A program made the translations under genes and the position numbers. The notes under the pieces were generated by a model that did not search any database, was not told the DNA's origin, and saw only the letters and a program-made list of their open reading frames with translations. 15,139 nucleotides of DNA from an uncultured Peptococcaceae bacterium (GTDB lineage: Bacteria > Bacillota > Desulfotomaculia > Desulfotomaculales > Desulfocucumaceae), in assembly GCA_958417755.1 (NCBI GenBank), contig CATZDY010000064.1, positions 1-15,139 on the forward strand, given 5' to 3'. Shown here piece after piece: positions 7,853-13,043 of this stretch (within the stretch, counting starts at the first letter, position 1; the number at the start of each line of letters is the position of its first letter).

Positions 7853-8937
7853 GGCGTCTTTCTCCTTCGTTTCAATCTATCCACCACCAATACAATCAAA
7901 GGCAGTCCAAAGGCAAAAAACCAAAAAAAACGATGTAAATAACTGGTATTATATTGCACTGTTGCAGAAAAATCCGGTGGCAATAAACTTAACATAAACG
8001 TGATAATCGCCACTGGCCAGATTAAAGGTCGATAATTTTTTATTTTTAAGGTTCCCGCCAAAGCAACAACAGAGGCATATAATAGAAGGGCAATTTTAAC
8101 CAAAGCAATAAAAGTCCAAATGATAACAAAAATAGACTCTACCCTTTGAAAAAATCTTCCCAAATAAATAGAGCGACTTAAGCTATAAAAAGGTAACACA
8201 AATTCCGACACTGTACGCCAATGAATACTGAGGAGCAGAACCAGTTCCATAATAAACAGCGTAGCAAACCCTATAATCATGGCTCTAGTGGTTGCTTTAG
8301 GAAATAATTTTCGGGAAGCCAAAGATTTTATTAATATAGCTGCTAACAAACCTTCTGCCACAACACTACTACCCAATCCCCCTGATAGTAAAATATGGTC
8401 CACGCCATTACCAAGTATAGGATACAAATTGTGGATTTTATATTCAGGGATTAAACTCAACATTAAAATTAAAATTCCTCCAAAAATAAGGGGATACACA
8501 AGTTTTACAGATCGCGCTAAAGCCTCTAGCCCCAAATAAGAACCCCAGATGGCACAAATTACAAAAGCAGCCCCCACAACACTAACCGGGGTCTGGGGCA
8601 AGGTAGCAATCAGCATGGCCTCACTGAAAATACGAACATACAAAAAATTAACACATACAAGAACAGCAACAATGGCCAGATTAAACACCACTCCTACATA
8701 AGGACCCATAACATCTTCTGTAATTTCAATCAAATTTTTATCTTTGTGAGGTTTTAACAATATCCAGAGCAAATATACCTGTACCATAACAATGGCAAAC
8801 CCCACAATGGGCGACATCCAAGCAGCAGGCCCTACATACGCGACCAAATCACTGGGGGAATTGGTAAAAACCCTGGCTAAGCTAGATACAGCCAATAAAG
8901 TAACTGCCTCCCCAAGGCCAAATTTATTTTTTGTCAC
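7849..8937 (-). CDS. gerB: Spore germination permease-like subunit, GerB/endospore germination permease family
   Basis: 362 residues with about ten transmembrane helices, the size and layout of GerB proteins of the APC transporter superfamily. The N terminus FGLGEAVTLLAVSSLARVFTNSP and the helix near VAYVGPAAWMSPIVGFAIVMVQVYLLWI are characteristic. The subunit is thought to hold the germinant-binding pocket within the spore inner membrane. The start is GTG at 8937, one base after the gerA stop, and the stop overlaps the gerC start. No defect is visible in the reading frame. The basic C-terminal tail RLKRRRKTP fits a cytoplasmic end. Confidence 0.95.
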   Translation of the reverse strand: MTKNKFGLGEAVTLLAVSSLARVFTNSPSDLVAYVGPAAWMSPIVGFAIVMVQVYLLWILLKPHKDKNLIEITEDVMGPYVGVVFNLAIVAVLVCVNFLYVRIFSEAMLIATLPQTPVSVVGAAFVICAIWGSYLGLEALARSVKLVYPLIFGGILILMLSLIPEYKIHNLYPILGNGVDHILLSGGLGSSVVAEGLLAAILIKSLASRKLFPKATTRAMIIGFATLFIMELVLLLSIHWRTVSEFVLPFYSLSRSIYLGRFFQRVESIFVIIWTFIALVKIALLLYASVVALAGTLKIKNYRPLIWPVAIITFMLSLLPPDFSATVQYNTSYLHRFFWFFAFGLPLIVLVVDRLKRRRKTP

Positions 8938-8938
8938 C

Positions 8939-10696
8939 TTACTTCCCCCCTTCTTCTTTTCCCACTTTCTGTTTTACCCAACCCCTGGTTATTGCAGGGG
9001 ATCTGCGTACATCTTGGGGACTTAAATAGTCTGGACGTCTTTTATTAAGAAACAAAGGCCATCGAGTCAATACATCACGTCCCCTTTTGGTACTGGGAGC
9101 TACTGGTGAGAAATAAGGGACCCCAAAGGATTTTAAGTTCACACTGATCATAATGTGAATAAAAAGCCCAATGGTGATACCAAAAAAGCCCAATGACCAT
9201 CCAAGAAAAATATAAATAAAGCGATAAATACGCAAAGCAAAGGACAGGGCATAATTAGGAATCGCAAAGGAAGCCAAACCCGTTACAGCCACTAATACCA
9301 CCAAAATAGGGCTGACTAAATTCGCTTCCACTGATGCTTGTCCCAAAATCAAGGCTCCCACAATGCCAATGGTAGGACCTATTAAACCAGGTATACGTAT
9401 TCCTGCCTCCCGAAGTAATTCAAAGGAAAGTTCCATTAATATCAGTTCCACAATCGATGGAAAAGGAACCTTTTCCCGATTGCCTGCAATGGCTAACAAC
9501 AGTTCCGTGGGGATCATTTCCTGATGATACAACATTACTGCTAAATAACAACCAGGCAATAAAAAGGACATTAAAAAAGCCATTAATCGAACATAGCGAA
9601 TAAAAGTCCCATATTGCCAACGAAGATAAGACTCTTCTCCTGTATGCAATTGTGCATATATGGTAGCAGGTACCACCAAAGCATGGGGACTTCCATTCAC
9701 AATAATCGCTACTTTGCCTTCAATCAGATAAGAGGCCACTTTATCCGGACGTTCAGTAGAAATGGTTTGTGGTGATAAATTATATGGTTTATCTTCAATG
9801 AGATCTTCCAACATACCACTATCCAAAAGATAATCCGTTTTTAAACTGGAAATTCTTCTTTTTACTTCATCCACTAAGGCTGGGTTCGCTAAATTTCTAA
9901 GATATATCACAGCTACATCATTAGGAACCCGTTCCCCCACCTTAATGTATTCTGTGGTCAGATCCTTTGTCCGCATAATTCTACGCAGCAACCCAGTATT
10001 TACTTTTAATACTTCATTGAAAGCTTCATGGGGACCAACAATGACTTGCTCATTGGCCGGTTTATCCACTTGCCGATGCTCAAAACCTTTTGTTTCCACC
10101 AACAAAGCCCGATCCGAGCCTTGAAAGAAAAAAGCCGTGTCCCCATAATTGATGGCCTCTAATACTTCCTGGTAATTATCAGTCAATTTTGTTTGCTGCC
10201 CAGGCAATAAATTTTCTAAAATGGATTCTGTAATTTTACCGCCTGGACGAAGAACCCTAGAAAAAACCATTAAAGATTGTAGTAACTCACCCACCAAAGC
10301 TGTATCCGACAATCCATCAATCATGACCGCAAAAGCTTGAATATGGGGTATTGTACCCACATTAAATTCTCGTACAATAATATCTTTGTTTTTAGGAATG
10401 TCATATAAAAACTCTATCTGCTTTTTGTTATATTCTAAATCTGCTTCTACTAAAAGTTCTTTCAAATTTTTATCATCCGCTAGGAATTCTTCTTGTGTTT
10501 CTTTAAGTTTATTCTCAAATTGTTTTCTTCTTCCACGTGAACGTGTACCTTTTTGGTTTTCCGCAGATATCTTTTGGGTTTGTTTCTGCTTTTGATCTTT
10601 TTTCTCTTCTGCAGCTTCCTTTAAAACAAATTCCGTATCAGAAGACCCCTCTTGATAGGTCAGTAAATTTCGTAATAACTTAAAAAACCCTTTCAT
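8939..10696 (-). CDS. gerA: Germinant-receptor subunit A, GerA family
   Basis: 585 residues from the ATG at 10696. An in-frame TTG at 10741 would add 15 residues but has no ribosome binding site, whereas the ATG follows GGAGGGG at a 10-nt spacing. Residues about 25-70 are a highly charged Lys/Gln/Glu linker (AAEEKKDQKQKQTQ). The soluble GerA domain follows (VREFNVGTIPHIQAFAVMIDGLSDT; VNTGLLRRIMRTKDLTTEYI; GKVAIIVNGSPHALVVPAT). Residues about 370-525 contain about five membrane helices. The tail has the family motif LKSFGVPYFSPVAP followed by a cytoplasmic RGRDVLTRWP. With GerB and GerC it forms the nutrient receptor in the spore inner membrane. It is the first gene of the ger operon, divergent from tRNA-Pro. 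Confidence 0.95.
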   Translation of the reverse strand: MKGFFKLLRNLLTYQEGSSDTEFVLKEAAEEKKDQKQKQTQKISAENQKGTRSRGRRKQFENKLKETQEEFLADDKNLKELLVEADLEYNKKQIEFLYDIPKNKDIIVREFNVGTIPHIQAFAVMIDGLSDTALVGELLQSLMVFSRVLRPGGKITESILENLLPGQQTKLTDNYQEVLEAINYGDTAFFFQGSDRALLVETKGFEHRQVDKPANEQVIVGPHEAFNEVLKVNTGLLRRIMRTKDLTTEYIKVGERVPNDVAVIYLRNLANPALVDEVKRRISSLKTDYLLDSGMLEDLIEDKPYNLSPQTISTERPDKVASYLIEGKVAIIVNGSPHALVVPATIYAQLHTGEESYLRWQYGTFIRYVRLMAFLMSFLLPGCYLAVMLYHQEMIPTELLLAIAGNREKVPFPSIVELILMELSFELLREAGIRIPGLIGPTIGIVGALILGQASVEANLVSPILVVLVAVTGLASFAIPNYALSFALRIYRFIYIFLGWSLGFFGITIGLFIHIMISVNLKSFGVPYFSPVAPSTKRGRDVLTRWPLFLNKRRPDYLSPQDVRRSPAITRGWVKQKVGKEEGGK

Positions 10697-10765
10697 GCCA
10701 ACACTTCCCCTCCAATCTTTGCATATCATTTCCATTATCAAGCGAAAATATGTAGCAATTACTTA

Positions 10766-10776
10766 GATTACCTCCT
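10766..10776 (-). promoter_or_regulatory. Orphan consensus ribosome binding site in the gerA leader
   Basis: AGGAGGTAATC matches the anti-Shine-Dalgarno complement at 10 of 11 bases, yet it lies about 70 nt before the likely gerA start. The first start codon at a tolerable distance is TTG at 10758, which opens a 6-codon frame ending TGA at 10738, where it overlaps the in-frame TTG of gerA. It could be a leader mini-ORF coupled to gerA, or a relic of an older start. Confidence 0.35.
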
Positions 10777-10797
10777 AATACTTATCCATAAAAACAT

Positions 10798-10827
10798 AAC
10801 AATGTATTCCTGATTCAAAATTTATAT
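10798..10827 (-). promoter_or_regulatory. Weak candidate forespore (sigmaG-like) promoter for gerA
   Basis: On the minus strand ATATA (10827..10823), 18 nt, then CATTGTT (10804..10798) fits the sigmaF/G pattern nnATR-18-CATnnTA with one mismatch in the -10. ger operons are known to be sigmaG-dependent in Bacillus. The match is short and lies in AT-rich DNA, so it may be chance. Confidence 0.22.
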
Positions 10828-10842
10828 TTTGAAACATTTCCC

Positions 10843-10871
10843 TTGACTTCATACCAATTAAACGGTAAAAT
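10843..10871 (+). promoter_or_regulatory. SigmaA promoter of tRNA-Pro
   Basis: TTGACT (10843-10848), a 17-nt spacer and TAAAAT (10866-10871) form a strong vegetative promoter. Transcription should start about 14 nt before the tRNA. Confidence 0.75.
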
Positions 10872-10892
10872 AAATCTTGCCAATATTACGAA

Positions 10893-10970
10893 CGGGGCGT
10901 AGCTCAGTTTGGCTAGAGCGCTACCTTGGGGTGGTAGAGGTCGCACGTTCAAGTCGTGTCGCTCCGACCA
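10893..10970 (+). tRNA. tRNA-Pro (anticodon GGG)
   Basis: 78 nt including an encoded CCA end. The acceptor stem is CGGGGCG/CGCTCCG with one G-U wobble at 4-69. The D arm is GCTC...GAGC, and the anticodon stem CTACC/GGTAG encloses the loop TTGGGGT, which places GGG at 34-36. The T arm GCACG-TTCAAGT-CGTGT is closed by one wobble, with discriminator A. GGG reads the proline codons CCC and CCU. It has its own sigmaA promoter and an intrinsic terminator, so it is a single-gene unit. It marks the boundary between the core-like left side and the accessory right side. Confidence 0.95.
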
Positions 10971-10972
10971 GT

Positions 10973-11011
10973 AAAAACAAAGGTGAGGAAAACCTAGCCT
11001 TTGTTTTTTTT
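10973..11011 (+). terminator. Intrinsic terminator of tRNA-Pro
   Basis: AAAAACAAAGG (10973-10983) pairs with CCTTTGTTTTT (10998-11008), with an inner AGG-AAAA-CCT hairpin, and is followed by a T8 run starting at 11004. It begins two bases after the tRNA CCA. Confidence 0.85.
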
Positions 11012-11103
11012 ATGTAATACAACCATCATGCAACTGATTTTATTGTTAGAGTAACTGGGTGCTTCTATATTCTAAAATATAAACTTACATCATCCACCCA
11101 AAC

Positions 11104-11130
11104 AAAAAAACCGTACAAATGCACACGGTT
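11104..11130 (-). terminator. Intrinsic terminator, minus strand
   Basis: On the minus strand CCGTGTG and TGTACGG (three G-U pairs) close a CATT loop at 11128..11111, flanked by AA/TT and followed by seven T (11110..11104). It lies just beyond the tRNA-like sequence and would end transcripts from the small membrane-protein gene at 11283. Between 11012 and 11103 I see only a small AT hairpin nested in TGGGTG...CACCCA and no gene. Confidence 0.6.
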
Positions 11131-11140
11131 TCTGTTGATA

Positions 11141-11197
11141 GGTTTCGAACCAGCGGCCTCTTGCATGTGAGACATAAGGCCCTTACCTCTACAGCCC
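11141..11197 (-). other. Degenerate tRNA-like sequence
   Basis: Read on the minus strand, ACATGCAAGAGGCCGCTGG and GGTTCGAAACC strongly resemble the anticodon 3' arm, variable region and T loop of a tRNA. The 5' side (CTTATG opposite TGCAAG) and the T-stem 3' half (CCTAT instead of CCAGC) do not pair, and there is no acceptor stem or CCA. It is therefore not a working tRNA. Such 3' tRNA fragments are commonly left by integrases that target tRNA genes, so this may be an old attachment site. An origin by chance or by tRNA decay is also possible. Confidence 0.4.
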
Positions 11198-11266
11198 TTT
11201 ATTCCCTAGGGCTCCGAAGATTTGCTTTTCAATTTTGACTACCTTTTGACTACTTTCTATTTTATC
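11189..11266 (-). pseudogene. Possible relic of an integrase C-terminal tail
   Basis: A 25-codon open stretch reads DKIESSQKVVKIEKQIFG followed by ALGNKGL and a stop, directly abutting the tRNA-like sequence. The DNA carries a tandem TTTTGACTAC repeat. Repetitive basic tails ending next to a tRNA 3' end are typical of tyrosine recombinase genes of integrated elements. No catalytic part remains, so the call rests only on position and composition. Confidence 0.18.
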
Positions 11267-11282
11267 CTAAGCAATCATATAA

Positions 11283-11468
11283 TCAAGAAGACCGCGAAAA
11301 AACAAATAATGCTACAATCATGATCAATATAATGATAACCGTTATAAAGCAACCACCTTTTTCTCTTGCTCCTAAATCACCAATCATCGAACGGTTTATT
11401 GAATCTGAGAAATTAGTCATGGGATGCTTCTCATATTCTTTTGTCTGACGTTTATCTTTTTTATCCAC
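11283..11468 (-). CDS. Small single-helix membrane protein, DUF6366-like
   Basis: 61 residues: a charged N terminus (MDKKDKRQTKEYEKHPM), a TNFSDSINRSMIGDLG segment, then one C-terminal hydrophobic helix (CFITVIIILIMIVALFVFS). The NFSDSxNRxxxGDL pattern before a single TM resembles the small Firmicutes proteins classed as DUF6366, often seen near mobile elements; I match this from memory only. The GTG at 11468 has a strong AAAGGAG 6 nt upstream, and an extended -10 promoter lies about 70 nt before it. The function is unknown. The gene stands alone, with the CRISPR-side terminator upstream and a terminator about 150 nt downstream. Confidence 0.7.
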   Translation of the reverse strand: MDKKDKRQTKEYEKHPMTNFSDSINRSMIGDLGAREKGGCFITVIIILIMIVALFVFSRSS

Positions 11469-11539
11469 AGCTATCTCCTTTCAAAAAACAGAAATCATAA
11501 GCTTGAATTATTTCTAATGCATAAACTCTATTTGTGAAA

Positions 11540-11548
11540 ATTATATCA
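11540..11548 (-). promoter_or_regulatory. Extended -10 promoter for the 11283 gene
   Basis: On the minus strand TGATATAAT is a perfect TATAAT with a TGn extension; no clear -35 box is seen. It would give a leader of about 65 nt before the GTG at 11468. Confidence 0.45.
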
Positions 11549-11607
11549 TAAAAAACAATCTAAATCCCTCATAACCATTTTTGCCTACCTTACAATCTTT
11601 CACAACT

Positions 11608-11632
11608 AAAAAACCAGGCTATTGCCTGGTTT
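11608..11632 (-). terminator. Intrinsic terminator downstream of the CRISPR array
   Basis: AAACCAGGC (11611-11619) and GCCTGGTTT (11624-11632) form a perfect 9-bp stem with a TATT loop. The run of six T is on the minus strand (11613..11608) and there is none on the plus strand. It therefore terminates minus-strand transcription coming from the array and insulates the 11283 gene. Between 11633 and 11724 nothing else is recognised. Confidence 0.65.
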
Positions 11633-11724
11633 CCTACTCAACTTTATTATCCAAAGCCGTCCTGGTTTGGTTCAGGTATAAAAAAATAAACTAATTATCA
11701 ATTCAAGCTTTCCATACAATTATC

Positions 11725-11939
11725 TTTCTTAATCCTCATAGGTATCTTGTAAACGATTATGATTATTTTGACGGTCAGTATGGGTTGATAGTTTCAATTC
11801 CTTATAGGTATCTTGTAAACAACCCAATATATACACCAGACCCTGCCACAAACGAAGTTTCAATTCCTTATAGGTATCTTGTAAACAAAATTACTGGGAT
11901 ATACAGGATTTCCACGATGTGTAGTTTCAATTCCTTATA
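11725..11939 (-). CRISPR. Short orphan CRISPR array: 2 full repeats, 2 damaged repeats, 3 spacers
   Basis: Two identical 30-bp repeats lie at 11791-11820 and 11857-11886. A third (11725-11754) keeps only its last 17 bases intact, and a fourth (11924-11939) keeps only its first 16 bases. Spacers are 36, 36 and 37 bp (11755-11790, 11821-11856, 11887-11923), all different. Read on the minus strand the repeat begins GTTTACAAG and ends ATTGAAAC, the classic 8-nt crRNA 5' tag of type I-B/I-A/III systems, so crRNA should be made from the minus strand. The sequence-decayed repeat is then the leader-distal one, as expected, and the terminator at 11608 lies at the proper end. The leader-proximal repeat is cut in half, no leader is recognisable at 11940-12000, and no cas gene is in the window. 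It is probably an inactive fragment. Confidence 0.88.
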
Positions 11940-11977
11940 AATCAACATCTAGGTACTCATAATTCACTTCAATACCA

Positions 11978-12001
11978 TAACCCCTTAGTTTTAAGGGGTT
12001 A
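11978..12001. other. Perfect inverted repeat without T-tract
   Basis: TAACCCCTT (11978-11986) and AAGGGGTTA (11993-12001) form a 9-bp stem around a 6-nt loop AGTTTT. There is no run of T on either side, so it is not a clear terminator. It lies beside the broken CRISPR repeat and could be a recombination or transcription-pause site. Confidence 0.4.
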
Positions 12002-12042
12002 TTCCCATATTTATCATTTAGTTTATCATGTATTTATACCTT

Positions 12043-12090
12043 CTAAAGTACATTTCGTCCCCAATTTGTCCCCAACTCTTTACGAGCTTT
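12043..12090 (-). pseudogene. Possible second integrase-tail relic
   Basis: A 15-codon frame reads KARKELGTNWGRNVL and stops. The LGTNWG-type tail, with its DNA counterpart GTCCCC repeated 11 bp apart, resembles the C-terminal ends of phage and ICE tyrosine integrases. A stop codon lies immediately upstream in frame (12093..12091), so nothing else of the gene remains. This is weak evidence. Confidence 0.15.
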
Positions 12091-12166
12091 TTAATCATAA
12101 TTTTTATATAAGCTGTAAGAAATCATAGAATTATTAAATTTTTACACAATTCAAAATCAAAGCTCT

Positions 12167-12397
12167 CTAGTCATCTTCTAACAATTTAGACGGTGGCACG
12201 CCCAGTATTTCAGCCATTTTGAATAGGGTTTCAAGGGATACACCTCTCGTGGTTGCTGTTCCTTCAATTTGACCAATAAAGTTGACGCTTTTACCTATTT
12301 TTTCCGCGAAAGCCTCCTGTGTATAACCTTCTTTCTTACGATAAAAGGCGATTTTTAACCCCATAATTTTGTAACGTTCTGGGTACTCGGTTTCCAT
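12167..12397 (-). CDS. XRE/Cro-type HTH repressor, copy 1
   Basis: 76 residues, almost entirely a Cro/C1-type helix-turn-helix domain: MGLKIAFYRKKEGYTQEAFAEKIG...NFIGQIEGTATTRGVSLETLFKMAEILGVPPSKLLEDD. Helix 2 (TQEAFAEKIG) and helix 3 (SVNFIGQIEGT) form the DNA-reading unit; there is no effector or protease domain. It differs from the copy at 12601 at 9 of 76 positions (18, 23, 29, 38, 48, 51, 63, 67, 68; about 88% identity). The start is ATG, preceded by a 28-bp leader segment (12402-12429) identical in both copies. A palindrome lies exactly 72 bp upstream. It is likely an autorepressor. Confidence 0.92.
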   Translation of the reverse strand: METEYPERYKIMGLKIAFYRKKEGYTQEAFAEKIGKSVNFIGQIEGTATTRGVSLETLFKMAEILGVPPSKLLEDD

Positions 12398-12468
12398 GGT
12401 GTCACGCCCTTTCCCCTATATGCTACCAATAAATTAAGTAAAATATAATTGATATGAATTAAATGTTT

Positions 12469-12485
12469 ATTTACTTAAAGTAAAT
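12469..12485. promoter_or_regulatory. Operator palindrome upstream of XRE copy 1
   Basis: ATTTACTTAAAGTAAAT is a perfect 17-bp inverted repeat with one central base, the size of a Cro/C1-class dimer site. Its 15-bp core TTTACTTnAAGTAAA recurs at 12904. A half-site-like AAGTAAAA lies nearer the gene at about 12436. Confidence 0.65.
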
Positions 12486-12600
12486 AATATGATAATATAG
12501 AGTCACAGCTGAATAGTTATTTTTATCCTAATTATTTCTTTGCAATATTTTATATCAGTGTTTCTATCTGTTTCATATAACTATTATCTTGAAGGACCCG

Positions 12601-12831
12601 TTAATCATCCTCTAACAATTTAGACGGTGAGATACCCAAAATATCAGCCATTTTGAATAGGGTTTCGAGAGATACACCTTTAGTGGTTCCTGTTCCTTCA
12701 ATTTGACCAATAAAGTTAAGGCTTTTACCTATTTTCTCTGCAAAAACCTCTTGTGTATAACCTGCTTTCTTACGGTAATAGGCAATCTTTAACCCCATAA
12801 TTTTGTAACGTTCTGGGTACTCGGTTTCCAC
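12601..12831 (-). CDS. XRE/Cro-type HTH repressor, copy 2
   Basis: 76 residues, paralogue of the 12167 gene (67 of 76 identical). Changes are mostly conservative (F18Y, V38L, R51K, E63D, V67I), with two non-conservative ones near the start of the HTH (E23A, A29V). In the recognition-helix region only V38L and A48G differ, so both probably recognise the same DNA. The start is GTG where copy 1 has ATG, which should lower its translation. It has the same 28-bp leader block (12836-12863). It is divergent from the SLOG-HTH-SLOG gene, with the shared palindrome between them. Confidence 0.92.
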   Translation of the reverse strand: METEYPERYKIMGLKIAYYRKKAGYTQEVFAEKIGKSLNFIGQIEGTGTTKGVSLETLFKMADILGISPSKLLEDD

Positions 12832-12903
12832 GGTATCACGCCCTTTCCCCTATATGCTACCAACAAAATTGATAAAATATAATTTATGCAAATAAAATAA
12901 TTA

Positions 12904-12918
12904 TTTACTTCAAGTAAA
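12904..12918. promoter_or_regulatory. Operator palindrome between XRE copy 2 and the divergent SLOG-HTH gene
   Basis: TTTACTTCAAGTAAA is a perfect 15-bp inverted repeat, differing from the first operator only at the central base. It is 72 bp from the GTG of copy 2, the same distance as for copy 1, and 125 bp from the ATG at 13044. A further TTTACT half-site lies at 12963-12968, closer to the plus-strand gene. Confidence 0.68.
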
Positions 12919-13043
12919 CTGAGGGATGGTACAGCAAAAAAACAAACAATATGGACAAAAAATTTACTGTTGGTTACTCTTTGTTCTTCTAGTCAGAATA
13001 TAGCAGGGTCAATAGTTTGCAAAAATTCAAAGGAGTGAAAGAA

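Larger units (their letters stand above)
12167..12918. repeat. Tandem duplication of XRE gene plus leader and operator (period 434 bp)
   Basis: The segments 12167-12485 and 12601-12918 are homologous over coding region, ribosome binding site, leader and palindrome, each about 318 bp. Homology stops just past the palindrome and at the stop codon. The 115 bp between them (12486-12600) has no counterpart and contains no gene. Both copies are intact, with conservative substitutions, which implies selection rather than a recent assembly artefact. Confidence 0.88.

Noticed and set aside
11141..11197. Functional tRNA on the minus strand
   Set aside because: Anticodon 5' arm and T stem do not pair and there is no acceptor stem, so only a remnant is claimed.
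11978..12001. Rho-independent terminator
   Set aside because: The stem is perfect but no T-run follows on either strand.
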